A stretch of DNA of 64,000 nucleotides from Niastella yeongjuensis (GCF_900110245.1 NZ_FOCZ01000006.1:526435-590434), one strand, 5' to 3'. Positions 41,478-52,028 are shown, counted from the first letter of the stretch. Numbers and translations: made by a program. The notes: generated from the sequence alone by a model not told the origin.

Positions 41478-43130
41478 TTAGTTTTCGGTACTGGCTGCTG
41501 TAGCCGTTTTTGTTACACCTGCCGGCTTCAGCGTTGGGTATTTAATGCCAAGCTGTTCCAGATAGGTTTTGTACTGGCCGGGATTGTAATAATACTTTTT
41601 CATTTCGGGCCTGAACTCTGCCATGATCTTTTTATTGAGGTCAATGGCAGGTTTATCTGTAGGCGATATCAGGGCAATGTATTTCGTGTCTTTTGTTTGC
41701 ACGTTCTTAAAATAAGCCCAGGCGCTGTCAATTATCTGTGGTTTTACAAACATGTCAAGCAGCGTGAGCGCCTCGGCCTTGGCGCCTGCCGTTACTCCTT
41801 TATGCGCAATAGGTGTGGCCATTGAAATGGCATTGGCCCAGTTGTGGCCGGGCAGGCCGGGAATATTGGCCGGAAACCGCAACACAATTGTTGGCACATT
41901 CCAGGAGATATCGGCGATATCATCTGACCCGCCGCCCATCGAAACTTTTTCGGGTTCCCTAAGACTGTCGAGTTTGGTATCCAGTCCATCGATAGGCCTG
42001 TTACGCTGATCTGTTTTGGGCGAGTTGATTTCTTTTTGCACGGCACGGGCCAGCAACTGGTCATCGGCGCTCCATTCGGGCATGCCCACCATTTTTATAT
42101 TCTGGTACATGGCTTCAGCCATGGGTTTGTTAAAATGCCCGGGCCACGCGCTTCCCAATACCGTGTACGACATTTTTGTACCCGTCATCAACTCAGCGCC
42201 ATGCGCCATTTTGATGGCATCGTCGTACATCTGTTTTATTTTAGGATAAGTGCGTTCGCGGAAATAATACCATACTGATGCCTGTGAGGGTACCACATTG
42301 GGCTGATCGCCGCCATCCACCACTACATAATGGCTGCGTTGTGTAGGTTCCATATGTTCGCGATGATAGTTCCAGGCGATGTCCATCAGTTCAACAGCGT
42401 CGAGTGCGCTTCTGCCACGCCAGGGCGCTCCGGCTGAGTGTGCTGATTCACCGGTAAAATTGAACTTCACCGAGATCATTCCATTCCCACCCCCATCACC
42501 ATACGAAACACTCAGGTTACTGGCCACATGCGTGAAAATGCAGGCATCGATGTCTTTAAAAAATCCATCGCGGACGTAATATGCTTTACTGCCTAACTGC
42601 TCTTCTGCCACCCCGGGCCACATGACGATGGTACCGGGTATATGTTCGCGTTCCATTATTTTTTTGAGCGCCAGCACCGCAGTCACGTTTAAGGGCTGAC
42701 CGGAGTTATGTCCTTCCCCATGCCCCGGCGCACCTTCTACAATCGGATCATGCCAGGCCACACCCGGTTTTTGCGATGCCTTGGGAATACAATCGATATC
42801 ACTGCCAATAGCAATAACCGGTTTACCTGAACCCCAGGTGGCCATCCATGAGGTGGGAATACCGGCAATGCCTTCCTGAACGGCAAAACCATTCTTTTTT
42901 AAAATATCAGTGAGGTATTTGGATGTTTCTACTTCCTGAAATCCCAATTCGCCAAAGCTAAACACCATATCTACCATTTGCTGAGTAAATACTTTCTCTT
43001 TTTCAATTTCCCCGACCAGTTCTTTTTTTAACGCATCTATCTTTTTTGCAGGCAGTTTGGTTTGTGAAAATACCAGTTGCGACATACATAACAGGGATGC
43101 TACAAACCGTAACAATAATTTCAGTTTCAT
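41478..43130 (-). CDS. M20-family amidohydrolase (AbgB-like), secreted
   Basis: 550 residues using the ATG at 43130, which opens a signal peptide (MKLKLLLRFVASLLCMSQLVFSQ); a longer frame adds 14 unlikely residues. It matches M20 peptidases/amidohydrolases: IAIGSDIDCIP (metal-bridging Asp), APGHGEGHNSG (metal His region), MWPGVAEEQLGSKAYY (catalytic Glu pair EE), FTGESAHSAGAPWRGRSALDAVE (dimerisation domain) and MGGGSDDIADISW (late metal His/Asp region). It closely resembles p-aminobenzoyl-glutamate hydrolase subunit B. Periplasmic cleavage of N-acyl or peptide amides fits the adjacent metalloprotease and SusCD genes. Confidence 0.87.
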   Translation of the reverse strand: MKLKLLLRFVASLLCMSQLVFSQTKLPAKKIDALKKELVGEIEKEKVFTQQMVDMVFSFGELGFQEVETSKYLTDILKKNGFAVQEGIAGIPTSWMATWGSGKPVIAIGSDIDCIPKASQKPGVAWHDPIVEGAPGHGEGHNSGQPLNVTAVLALKKIMEREHIPGTIVMWPGVAEEQLGSKAYYVRDGFFKDIDACIFTHVASNLSVSYGDGGGNGMISVKFNFTGESAHSAGAPWRGRSALDAVELMDIAWNYHREHMEPTQRSHYVVVDGGDQPNVVPSQASVWYYFRERTYPKIKQMYDDAIKMAHGAELMTGTKMSYTVLGSAWPGHFNKPMAEAMYQNIKMVGMPEWSADDQLLARAVQKEINSPKTDQRNRPIDGLDTKLDSLREPEKVSMGGGSDDIADISWNVPTIVLRFPANIPGLPGHNWANAISMATPIAHKGVTAGAKAEALTLLDMFVKPQIIDSAWAYFKNVQTKDTKYIALISPTDKPAIDLNKKIMAEFRPEMKKYYYNPGQYKTYLEQLGIKYPTLKPAGVTKTATAASTEN

Positions 43131-43198
43131 AATGAACAGTTTGATTGGTTTATTATTAAGCAGGTGAGCCATCCGCCAGCTGGCGGATGACCCACCTT

Positions 43199-45670
43199 TT
43201 ACTCATCGAGCCATTCTTCTTCGGTTGAACCGATAGGCGCGCCATCGGGAGCGGTTATCGGCGTGAAAGGCGTGATCTCCTCCGGGTTTTCTTCAAAGCC
43301 CTTTATTTGCGTTTTTGCAAACAGGTAATGTGCTTTCCAGTCTACATCTTTCCCTATGGCGGCGCCCAACCATTGCTGTAGTTCTTTTACTTTTAACGTG
43401 GCAATGGCACGTACCTGGTCGGGCGAATTTTTGTTTACACTTAAGCTGATCAGTTGCTTTATTACCTGGCTGTTGACGGTGCGTTGTATTTCACCAGCAT
43501 ACCCTGATTGCTGCGGCACTTTAAAAGTGGCATCAACAATACGATCGATCACTTTATCCAATGAAGGCAATTCGGGATTTACCGCATGTTGCGCTACCAA
43601 CCGGGCAGCGCGTTCGGGGTGAAGCACCATGCCCAGCGTCATGCCTGCGGCTGCTTCTGCCGGGCTCAATGGATCGAAGGTGATGCCGGTATATCGTTTG
43701 AATGTTTCACGCGCATCTGCCGGGTAGCCATATGGACGGGGCGGGATCAGGTCAATTACCCGTTGCGGCAAAACGAGCGCCGATGGCGTAATGGTGGCCA
43801 GCAGGGCATTCAGGGCCTTCCATTGTTCAGCCGCAGGTACTATGGCATTGGGTATTTGGCCGTCACCACGTAACGCATAAGCATAATCGTCTCCGGCCAG
43901 CACTTTCGCGGTGGCTTCTACCTGGTACCGGTGAAACAGGTACATAGGCACCAGCACTTCTTCAAGGGTAGCTAAGGGTGCGCCTGTGGGAATCTTTTTT
44001 TCTGAAAAATTATTTAACACAATCGAGCGCACCTTCATTACCCGGTTCAACTCCTCCGCAGCATTGGTGCCATTATCCCACAAATGGGTATGTGGGTGTG
44101 CGCTGCCAGCGGGACGGGCATCCTGGTCGGTTAAAAAACGAAGCCCATTGGCCAGATAACCTTTCACTAACTGGTCCATTTCTTTTTTCTCATCAGCGCC
44201 TGGAGCAAACTGGCGATAGGCCAGGGTGACAGCCACTTTATCCCACTCGCCAATTGCAGACGGATAAGCATCAGACAGATCAAGGTTGCCGTTGTTATCG
44301 ATCTTGATGACCGGATGCGGATAATCCATAACGGAAGCACGCCTGGTAGCGCTGGCAATATAATTGTGAGGCAACCCGAGCGTGTGCCCTACTTCATGTG
44401 CCGCCAATTGCCGCATCCGCGACATGCACAATTCCATAATGGCCGGCGCCAGTGGTTTGCCATCTTCAAAATCGGCTATCAGTCCCTGTGCTATTAAAAA
44501 ATCTGTTCGTACCCGCAGGGAGCCCAGCGTCACTTTGCCTTTTATTATTTCACCGGTGCGCGGGTCGGTAACACCGCCGCCATACGACCAACCCCTTGTT
44601 GACCGGTGCACCCATTGCACCACATTGTAGCGGATATCCATTGGGTCTGCATCGGGTGGTAATAGTTTTACCTGGAAAGCATTTTTAAACCCAGCCGCTT
44701 CAAATGCCTGCGCCCACCACGCTGTTCCTTCTACCAATGCCGATCGGATAGGCTCTGGTGTGCCGGGATCAACGTAATAAATAATTGGTTTTACTACTTC
44801 GCTTACTGCCGCAGCGGGATCTTTCTTTTGCAGGCGATGCCGCCGTACAAATTGTTTTACGATCGGCTGGTCTACCGGGGTTGCATAATCAAAAAAACTA
44901 ATAGAACCGATGCCGGCGCGTGGATCAAAAATGCGCGGCGTATAATTATTATCGGGCAATTGCACAAACGAATGGTGCTGCCTGAACGTTACCGCATTGG
45001 GACTGGGCGTTACTGCGCGCAGGTATTCACCCGGTGCTTCCCCTGTGAGCGTTGTTGTTACTTCTATTTCAGTATTTAATGGAAAGTTTTTCGTGCGGGG
45101 CAAATAAAAGGCACAACGCTGCGGGTCCAGTTTATAATTACCCTGTTTTATGCGGGTAATGGCCTGTACGGCGCCCACCGCATCCTGCATAAAAAAGCCG
45201 GTAGCATCAACCAGTACATGGCCGTTTTCTTCTGCCGTCGCCTCAAAACCCCAATGAACAGATTGGGCGAAGGATTCTTCTACCGCCTGTTTTTCCATCT
45301 CATTGTCGCTGACAGCCCGGTAATCATAATTCAATTCGGTCATCAATACCCGGTTGCCCGAACGGCGAAAAACAATAACATGGGAAGGCCCTATCCGGCC
45401 CCTGTCTAACCCAATGTCGTTGGAACCCACCCCGGCCGCCAATGAAGGGTAATATAACAGCTCGGTATCAAACTGTGTGAGCTCGAGCCAGATCTTTCCT
45501 TTTTTTGCATCCCAGTACATAGGAATAAAACCCGGCATCGATTGCATGCCGGCAGTGGCAGCTTTAATGCCGCCCGTAACCGGAGCGTCAGCAGTTACCG
45601 GGTTTTTGTTTTGTGAAAACAAAGGCAGCCATACCATGGCACATATGCACCAAATGAACAATATTCTCAT
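43199..45670 (-). CDS. Zinc metalloprotease, metzincin-like (DUF5117/DUF5118 family)
   Basis: 823 residues with signal peptide MRILFIWCICAMVWLPLFSQ. Residues ~50-400 hold the DUF5118/DUF5117 regions (FIPMYWDAKKGKIWLEL, DRGRIGPSHVIVFRR, QCAFYLPRT-like strands). The catalytic site is HEVGHTLGLPH at residues 425-435, a full HExxHxxGxxH metzincin zinc motif. A long helical C-terminal domain (about 500-800) follows. Such proteins are secreted or surface proteases of Bacteroidota. It lies 24 bp after a SusD gene and 26 bp before the M20 gene start region, so protease, peptide importer and amidohydrolase form one degradative unit. Confidence 0.87.
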   Translation of the reverse strand: MRILFIWCICAMVWLPLFSQNKNPVTADAPVTGGIKAATAGMQSMPGFIPMYWDAKKGKIWLELTQFDTELLYYPSLAAGVGSNDIGLDRGRIGPSHVIVFRRSGNRVLMTELNYDYRAVSDNEMEKQAVEESFAQSVHWGFEATAEENGHVLVDATGFFMQDAVGAVQAITRIKQGNYKLDPQRCAFYLPRTKNFPLNTEIEVTTTLTGEAPGEYLRAVTPSPNAVTFRQHHSFVQLPDNNYTPRIFDPRAGIGSISFFDYATPVDQPIVKQFVRRHRLQKKDPAAAVSEVVKPIIYYVDPGTPEPIRSALVEGTAWWAQAFEAAGFKNAFQVKLLPPDADPMDIRYNVVQWVHRSTRGWSYGGGVTDPRTGEIIKGKVTLGSLRVRTDFLIAQGLIADFEDGKPLAPAIMELCMSRMRQLAAHEVGHTLGLPHNYIASATRRASVMDYPHPVIKIDNNGNLDLSDAYPSAIGEWDKVAVTLAYRQFAPGADEKKEMDQLVKGYLANGLRFLTDQDARPAGSAHPHTHLWDNGTNAAEELNRVMKVRSIVLNNFSEKKIPTGAPLATLEEVLVPMYLFHRYQVEATAKVLAGDDYAYALRGDGQIPNAIVPAAEQWKALNALLATITPSALVLPQRVIDLIPPRPYGYPADARETFKRYTGITFDPLSPAEAAAGMTLGMVLHPERAARLVAQHAVNPELPSLDKVIDRIVDATFKVPQQSGYAGEIQRTVNSQVIKQLISLSVNKNSPDQVRAIATLKVKELQQWLGAAIGKDVDWKAHYLFAKTQIKGFEENPEEITPFTPITAPDGAPIGSTEEEWLDE

Positions 45671-45694
45671 TACTGTTAGTTTTGTTACGCGTTC

Positions 45695-47143
45695 TTATTG
45701 CAGCAGTAGTTTGTTTGTCAATATTTCCGTATTGGGTAACGGAAACGTATAAGAAGCCTGTGAAGGCGCCACCGAGGGCGAGGTCAGGCTGCTACTGCCC
45801 TTGCCCGGAATGGTAAGCAGGTTCCGTAACAAGTCGTTCGAACGGAAGCCTTCCCCTAAAAATTCAATTCTTCTTTCGAGCCAGATGCTGTTCACCAGGG
45901 CATCTGCCGTACCGGTTTGGGCAGCCGAAAATATATAAGTAGGATCAGAGCGCTGGCGCACCGCCGTAAGCAGTGCCTGTGCCTTGGGCAGATCGTTCAA
46001 TTTAGCAGCAGCCTCGGCATAATTCAACAACACTTCACTATACCGTATTACCGGTATATAATCGGCATAGGGCGATGGCTTGTTGTACTTCTTTAAAAAC
46101 ACAGTAGTGCCCGAACCCGTAAAAAAACTCCTGCGTTTATCGGTTGCCTTCCATTCTGCATTGCCCATTATACCTGAAGGGTTTACATTATATTCAGCAT
46201 TGCCTGTTGGGGCCGCATTCAAAATATAACCTAATGCGTTTTGACCGGTTGAGGAATTAAGATCGGTCATGGGCATTGAAAAAATAGATTCTGTAGTGGT
46301 ATAATTAGAGGAGAATACCACGGTGATATCGTTTTGTAACGTATGCGACACACCGCTGTTTGCCTTGAAGGGAGCTGTTGCACTGACTATTTTCGAAGCT
46401 TCCTCTATTACTTTATCATACTTGCCCATATTCAGGTATACCCTTGTTTTCAAGGCAACAGCGGAGTTCCGGTGTGCCCGGGTCGTATTCAACACCTCGC
46501 TTGTGTACGTGAGCGGCAGATCAGCTTCAGCTTCGTCCAGGTCTTTCAGGATCTGCGCATACACTTCTGCCACCGAACTTCTGGACAGATCGTTGTTACT
46601 GTTATTTGTTTCCGCCTGCAAGCGCAGCGGCAACCCTTTCGAGGCGCCGTTGTTCTCCACATACGGACGGGCATACAAAGTAACCAGACAGAAATAACTA
46701 AGCGCCCTTACAAATTTACCCTCTGCAGCATACTGTTTGGCAAGAGTCGCATCTACCTTTGAAATATTGTCATTGAGCCCTTGCAAAAACACATTCACCG
46801 AGTTAATGGCGGTATAGGCCGCTGCCCATAAGTTCACCACTTCATTGGAACTGGAGTTGAGGGTATGCCCCCAGGTATCGTAACCGGTAAAGATATTGGC
46901 CGTGCGGTTGATAAACTCTTCGCCGCGAAAATCACCATACATTACATATTTTCCGCCAAAGAATTGTGGATCTTTTACACTGCTATACATACCATTCACC
47001 AGGCCCAATACCCGGTCGGGTGTATCGAATGCAGCAGCATCGATGATGGACGTACGGGGCACCGGGTTCAACAGCTCCTTCTCTTTTTTGCACGAAGTCA
47101 AAAATGCTGTCAGCAACAAACAGGCTATAATTGATGATTTCAT
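45695..47143 (-). CDS. RagB/SusD-family nutrient uptake lipoprotein
   Basis: 482 residues, SPII signal ending LTSC (Cys18). SusD marks: RVLGLVNGMYSSVKD, GKFVRALSYFCLVTLYARPY, RYSEVLLNYAEAAAKLND and IWLERRIEFLGEGFRSNDLLR. It is shorter than the other two SusD proteins here, as is common for SusD of peptide-type loci. Partner of the STN-SusC encoded 18 bp upstream. Confidence 0.94.
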   Translation of the reverse strand: MKSSIIACLLLTAFLTSCKKEKELLNPVPRTSIIDAAAFDTPDRVLGLVNGMYSSVKDPQFFGGKYVMYGDFRGEEFINRTANIFTGYDTWGHTLNSSSNEVVNLWAAAYTAINSVNVFLQGLNDNISKVDATLAKQYAAEGKFVRALSYFCLVTLYARPYVENNGASKGLPLRLQAETNNSNNDLSRSSVAEVYAQILKDLDEAEADLPLTYTSEVLNTTRAHRNSAVALKTRVYLNMGKYDKVIEEASKIVSATAPFKANSGVSHTLQNDITVVFSSNYTTTESIFSMPMTDLNSSTGQNALGYILNAAPTGNAEYNVNPSGIMGNAEWKATDKRRSFFTGSGTTVFLKKYNKPSPYADYIPVIRYSEVLLNYAEAAAKLNDLPKAQALLTAVRQRSDPTYIFSAAQTGTADALVNSIWLERRIEFLGEGFRSNDLLRNLLTIPGKGSSSLTSPSVAPSQASYTFPLPNTEILTNKLLLQ

Positions 47144-47161
47144 GTGACTTGATTTTATCGG

Positions 47162-50100
47162 TTAAAAATCCACGTTTACGCCAAATGTAAAAGTGCGGCC
47201 CTGGGGCGCGGAGTTTTTATCAACCCCGGGTGTAAGGTTCGAATTACCGTTGGAAGAGATCTCAGGATCTGAACCGGTATATTGAGTAATAATAAAGACA
47301 TTCAATACCTGCGCATACAGGCGCAAACCGCTGATGCCCGAGTTCCCAAACCATTTTGCCGGCATTTTATAACCCAGGGAAATTGTTTTCATTTTCAGAA
47401 AGTCTGCTTTCTCCACGTTTGCCGATATGGGCCACGAATTTCCGTTCGACAATAGATCGCCGTATACCAGGCGCGGGATATCGGTTACCTGTCCGGGTTT
47501 TTGCCAGCGATCGAGTACCCCGGTATAGTTATTCCAGAAACGCTGATCACGTAAAGTGGCCTTGGTGCCGTTTTGTACATAGTTGCCACCGGAGAAGGTA
47601 ATACCGATATTCAAATCGAATCTTTCATAGGTAAATGAGTTATTAAACCCGCCATACCATTTTGGCAACGCATTGCCGAGGATATAAAAATCTTCGGCTG
47701 TAATGGCCGGTGCTACTGAGCCGTCGAGGTAAGTCCATCTACTGCTGCCCGATGGTACTGCCTGGCTGTATTGTACCTGATCGCCGTTTTTATTGATAAA
47801 AATACGCTGGCCATTGGCCGGGTTCACCCCATTGGTAAGGGCACCATACAAACTACCTACGGAATAACCAACCCGGGTAATATTCGACGTTTCTGCTGCA
47901 GTACTGGTAGTGCCTACAATATCCAGATTGCCACCTGCCAGCTCGGTAACCCGGTTTTTAATGGCGGAGAAATTGAACGAGGTATTCCAGGTTAGTTTTG
48001 CCCTTCTAATAACGGTAGCGCTCACTGCAAATTCAAAACCCCGGTTATACATGGAACCTACATTCTGCAGGATGGCATTCCCGGGTATGCCCCGAGATGG
48101 GCTTTGTGGCGCATTTAAGATCAGCCCGTTGATGTTGTTCTTAAACCAGGTGGCTTCTATTTGTATGCGGTCTTTCAGCAAACCCAGGTCAATACCCACA
48201 TTGGTTTGCTGACTGGTTTCCCAGCCCAGTTCAGGATTACCGGCCTGTGAAAAATTCCAGGTAGGCGCATTCCCATACAGGTTGGAATTGTACAGCATCA
48301 ATGAAGCATAGGGGTTCGACAAATTACCATTGCCCACCCGGCCCCAGCTTGCTCTTAGTTTTGCATTGGTAATTATTTGCGAGAGCGCGAGGTTCTTGTA
48401 AAAGCCTTCTTCCGATACCGACCAGCCTCCAGACACCCCGCCAAAGTTTCCGTACTTCTTATTGCCACCCAATGCCGAATTACCATCGCGACGGAAATTG
48501 ATAGTAAAGAAGTATTTTTTATCATAGTCGTATGAAATGCGGGAGAAAACAGAGGCGTAGGCTTTTTCTGTCAGCATATTGGTGGTGATGGGCGTAATAC
48601 GGCCGTAATTACCTTCAAAATCGGTAAAGAAGGGATCAGACAGTTGCGTGCGCGTAGCACCCCATCTTGAATTATCGAATTTCTGCACATCGTACCCCGC
48701 TAACAGAGACAAGTTGTGATGACCAAAGAATTTCTCCTGATAAGTCAGGGTATTGATCCAGTCCCAGCTGTTATAGCGGCTGCTTATATTGGTAGCACTT
48801 CCTTTATCAGGCGCCCCGGGGCCATGCAACGGGTTGTTGAATGTTTCGTTATCTACTTTTAACCGGTCAACAGCATAGCTGGTTTTAAACTCCACCCCCT
48901 TTACAATTTTTGCCGTGGCACTGAAGGTGCCAATGATGCGGTCGTTCTCAGAAGTATATCTGTCCAGATCGAGCAAAGGAAGCGGGTTATAAAAATTGCT
49001 TACCACCCCTTTGTTGTTTCCCATGCCCAGCGTATTGGAGGTACTTACATTATAACTGCCATCCGGATTTTTTGCATATACATTGGGCGATGAAAGCAGG
49101 GCCAACCGGGCAATACCGGTTATCTGAAATGCATTGCCGGTTAACGATCCGGTATTTGGTGAGGCATTGAAGCTGGTATTGTAACTTACATTGCCGGTTA
49201 AACTCAGCCAGTCGGTCACTTTATGATTAACATTAAACCTGACCGCTTTTCTTTTAAAATTATTGGTTTTGATAAACCCGTCTTGATTGCTGTAGTTCAT
49301 CGAGAAATAATAGGTGGTATTTTCTGAACCACCTGATACGCTGGCAGTATGATTTTGCGAAACGGCAGTTTGATAAACCTCATCGTACCATTTTGTATCT
49401 ACAATACTTCCATCTTCTTTATAGGTTGGAAAAAACAAGGCATCCGCCACGCTGGCGTTATTTCCATTGCCTGAGAGATATTTAGAATTGAGCACTGCTT
49501 CATTCTTGATCTCCATGTATTGTTCAGCATTCAACAGTTCGGGTAAGCGGATGGCTTTGGTAACCCCTACCCACCCCTGGTAACTTACTTTTGCTTTTCC
49601 GGTCTTTCCCTTTTTAGTAGTGATCAGCAATACGCCGGCAGCAGCCCGGGAGCCATATATGGAGGTGGAAGCGGCATCTTTCAGCACACTGATCGATTCA
49701 ATATCACTTGGGTTAATATCCCCAAGCGGATTGTTTGTTACAGAGGCACTGGCCGATACTTCACCGGTATTAATAGGTATACCATCTACCACCACCAGTG
49801 GGTAAGAGCTAAGCGAAATGGAGTTGATGCCGCGGATGCGGATCACGGGTGCATTGTTTAACACCCCATTGGGCTGGGTAATGTTTACCCCCGGCGCCCG
49901 GCCCGCCAATGCCTGGTCAAAACTTTGCACCGGCATGTCCCTTACTTTTTCTTCACTGATAGTAGCGATGGAACCGGTGAATTCTCTTTTCCCCTGTGTA
50001 CCGTAGCCTACCACCACTACATCTGATAATGAATTACCGTTCATGTTCAATACCACCGAAAGCGGCATGCGTTTTCCCTTCACCTCAATTTCCCGGGTCT

Positions 50101-50638
50101 TATACCCCACGAAGGAAAATACCAGGATGGCATCGTCGGTACATTTAATGGAAAAACTTCCTTTAACATCAGTAGTAGTGGCGGTTGGCTCATCTTTTAC
50201 TCTTACGGTCACCCCTTCCAGGGGTTCTTCTTTGTCATTGAGCACTTTGCCGCTTATTGATAATGGGCCAGGCACATACGAGGCCTGAATAACCGGCAAG
50301 GCCCCCATGCTTCTCTTTTCAGTTATAACTATGGTTTTTCCTACGATGTTATAAGCAAAAGGCTGTTCTTTAAAGATCTCATCCAGCACCAAGGCCAGTT
50401 CAACATCTTTTACTTTGATGCTTACCTTACGGGCATTTTTTAATTTATCTAACTTATACCAGAACACGAAATCAGTTTGCCCTTCAATTTGACGGAACAC
50501 TTTATCAAGCGTTTCCTGAATAACCGACAGACTGATCTTTTGCCGGGTTTCGCCTGCGCTTAGCTTGGGCGTCAGGCTCAAAAGCAGAATAGTTACTTGA
50601 ATAAGCAGTTTAGTTTTGGCAGGTATACGTAATCGCAT
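47162..50638 (-). CDS. SusC/RagA-family TonB-dependent transducer with STN domain
   Basis: 1158 residues from ATG 50638 (a start 10 codons upstream is also open). Signal peptide to about residue 36. The STN (secretin/TonB N-terminus) domain follows at about 40-110 (LSVIQETLDKVFRQIEGQ, VSIKVKDVELALVLDEIF), which is the signalling domain that contacts FecR. Next come the carboxypeptidase-regulatory-like domain (SGKVLNDKEEPLEGVTVRV), linker VVVVGYGTQGKREF, plug and barrel. Together with FecR (same strand) and the divergent ECF gene this is a complete cell-surface signalling system. Neighbouring protease and M20 genes suggest peptides or N-acyl amino acids as ligand. Confidence 0.95.
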   Translation of the reverse strand: MRLRIPAKTKLLIQVTILLLSLTPKLSAGETRQKISLSVIQETLDKVFRQIEGQTDFVFWYKLDKLKNARKVSIKVKDVELALVLDEIFKEQPFAYNIVGKTIVITEKRSMGALPVIQASYVPGPLSISGKVLNDKEEPLEGVTVRVKDEPTATTTDVKGSFSIKCTDDAILVFSFVGYKTREIEVKGKRMPLSVVLNMNGNSLSDVVVVGYGTQGKREFTGSIATISEEKVRDMPVQSFDQALAGRAPGVNITQPNGVLNNAPVIRIRGINSISLSSYPLVVVDGIPINTGEVSASASVTNNPLGDINPSDIESISVLKDAASTSIYGSRAAAGVLLITTKKGKTGKAKVSYQGWVGVTKAIRLPELLNAEQYMEIKNEAVLNSKYLSGNGNNASVADALFFPTYKEDGSIVDTKWYDEVYQTAVSQNHTASVSGGSENTTYYFSMNYSNQDGFIKTNNFKRKAVRFNVNHKVTDWLSLTGNVSYNTSFNASPNTGSLTGNAFQITGIARLALLSSPNVYAKNPDGSYNVSTSNTLGMGNNKGVVSNFYNPLPLLDLDRYTSENDRIIGTFSATAKIVKGVEFKTSYAVDRLKVDNETFNNPLHGPGAPDKGSATNISSRYNSWDWINTLTYQEKFFGHHNLSLLAGYDVQKFDNSRWGATRTQLSDPFFTDFEGNYGRITPITTNMLTEKAYASVFSRISYDYDKKYFFTINFRRDGNSALGGNKKYGNFGGVSGGWSVSEEGFYKNLALSQIITNAKLRASWGRVGNGNLSNPYASLMLYNSNLYGNAPTWNFSQAGNPELGWETSQQTNVGIDLGLLKDRIQIEATWFKNNINGLILNAPQSPSRGIPGNAILQNVGSMYNRGFEFAVSATVIRRAKLTWNTSFNFSAIKNRVTELAGGNLDIVGTTSTAAETSNITRVGYSVGSLYGALTNGVNPANGQRIFINKNGDQVQYSQAVPSGSSRWTYLDGSVAPAITAEDFYILGNALPKWYGGFNNSFTYERFDLNIGITFSGGNYVQNGTKATLRDQRFWNNYTGVLDRWQKPGQVTDIPRLVYGDLLSNGNSWPISANVEKADFLKMKTISLGYKMPAKWFGNSGISGLRLYAQVLNVFIITQYTGSDPEISSNGNSNLTPGVDKNSAPQGRTFTFGVNVDF

Positions 50639-50774
50639 ACCACTACCAACCACAAACAATTGTATCATTTGTGTTGCTGGTTTTTGATGTTAACAATTTG
50701 GTTGAACACAAAATGTTACACATGGATACCAGCACATATTACCGGAAAACGATGGTGTATACCCACATTGAGGA

Positions 50775-50790
50775 CCGGCATCTGTGCCGG
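50775..50790 (-). other. Hairpin between FecR and SusC genes
   Basis: CCGGCA (50775-50780) pairs perfectly with TGCCGG (50785-50790) over a 4-nt loop, in the 226-bp gap between FecR and the SusC start. It parallels the hairpin at 21540-21560 in the other FecR-SusC gap. No convincing small gene is seen in this gap. Confidence 0.4.
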
Positions 50791-50864
50791 CAGCAATCCT
50801 GTGAAACTGGTCAGGTATTTTTCTTATGGCAACACAAACCTGAGCGTAGCGGGGTTTAGGTTTA

Positions 50865-52028
50865 TTATTGTACAATAATCTTTTTGCCTTCAATTGTAAA
50901 ATGCGCGCCGCTTAATTCAAGCACCCTAAGCAACTCATTGATAGCGGCGTTGCGATATATTTTACCGCGAAACAGGTCCTGCGAAACATCGTGTACGTAC
51001 ACCACCTGTACATCGTACCAGCGCGCTACCTGTTTCATCACTGTTTCAATGGTGACATTATTGAATTGAAACAAGCCGTTCTTCCAGGCCATTACTTCAT
51101 CTGTTTGAACAGGGATGGGTTGGGATAATTGGGATGATTGGAAAATTGATACCTGCTCACCGGGCCTTAAGATAGCTGACGCAGCATCTTTGGTAATTTT
51201 CACCGAGCCTTCCAATAGCGTTGTTTTGATGGATTCCTCATCATCGTAGGCATTGACATTAAAATGCGTACCCAACACTTTCACAACCGCGCCATTCTTC
51301 ATTTTTACTGTGAAAGGCATTCCGGCATGTTTCTCTACTTCAAAATAGGCTTCACCGGTAATCTCCACGTTTCTTTCATTACCCATGAAGACGGTAGGGT
51401 ATTTGATTGAAGAAGCGGCATTGAGCCATACCTTAGTTCCATCGGGCAATACGATCTGATATTGGCCTCCTTTTGGCGTACTTAATATATTATAGGCAGG
51501 TGAGTTGTCAGTTCCCTGATATTCAAGCCGGCCGTCCTCTCTTTTGTTCACCACTATGCTGCCTTCTTTGGCAATGGTCCCGTTCCCGGCTTTGTCGAGA
51601 TCTATCACCTTTCCATCAGCCAGCGTTAAAATAGCCTTGTTGGCGCCAGGTATTATAGCTGTATCAACAGGCGCCGGAACATTTTTCACCATATCCTTAT
51701 TGATACCAGCGCTGCTTTGTAAGAACATCCAATACAATCCGACAGTTAAGAAAACAAGGGCCGCAGCAGCCGCACTACTATAGACAATCATCTTCCTTAC
51801 CCGTAGTATACACTTCATTTCCCTGGCGATGATCGATTGAATAGTAGCTTTTGTGCCGGTCTTTAAGTCAATAGCCGCTTCGCTGTTCTCATTCTCGAAA
51901 TAAGGCGCCTCCGCTTCGAATGAGGCGTACCACTCCCCGATCAGCTGTTCCTCCGCCGGCGAACTTCGCCCTGCCAGGTACCTGGTAAGCAGTTTTTCGG
52001 GAATTTTTGTGTTCACCTTATTTCGCAT
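50865..52028 (-). CDS. FecR-family anti-sigma factor
   Basis: 387 residues. N-terminal cytoplasmic helical domain (about 1-80, LLTRYLAGRSSPAEEQLIGEWY), a transmembrane helix at about 85-105 (VYSSAAAAALVFLTVGLYWMF), a FecR domain (about 180-275: TPKGGQYQIVLPDGTKVWLN, ITGEAYFEVEKHAGMPFTV, VKVLGTHFNVNAYDDEE) and a C-terminal DUF4974 domain (about 315-387: FNNVTIETVMKQVARWYDV). It lies upstream of the STN-SusC on the same strand and is divergent from its presumed ECF sigma at 52202. Confidence 0.94.
   Translation of the reverse strand: MRNKVNTKIPEKLLTRYLAGRSSPAEEQLIGEWYASFEAEAPYFENENSEAAIDLKTGTKATIQSIIAREMKCILRVRKMIVYSSAAAAALVFLTVGLYWMFLQSSAGINKDMVKNVPAPVDTAIIPGANKAILTLADGKVIDLDKAGNGTIAKEGSIVVNKREDGRLEYQGTDNSPAYNILSTPKGGQYQIVLPDGTKVWLNAASSIKYPTVFMGNERNVEITGEAYFEVEKHAGMPFTVKMKNGAVVKVLGTHFNVNAYDDEESIKTTLLEGSVKITKDAASAILRPGEQVSIFQSSQLSQPIPVQTDEVMAWKNGLFQFNNVTIETVMKQVARWYDVQVVYVHDVSQDLFRGKIYRNAAINELLRVLELSGAHFTIEGKKIIVQ

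Noticed and set aside
50639..50864. Small ORF (about 62 codons) between FecR and SusC
   Set aside because: Its translation is Cys/His-rich without hydrophobic core, overlaps a hairpin and has no coding-like pattern.
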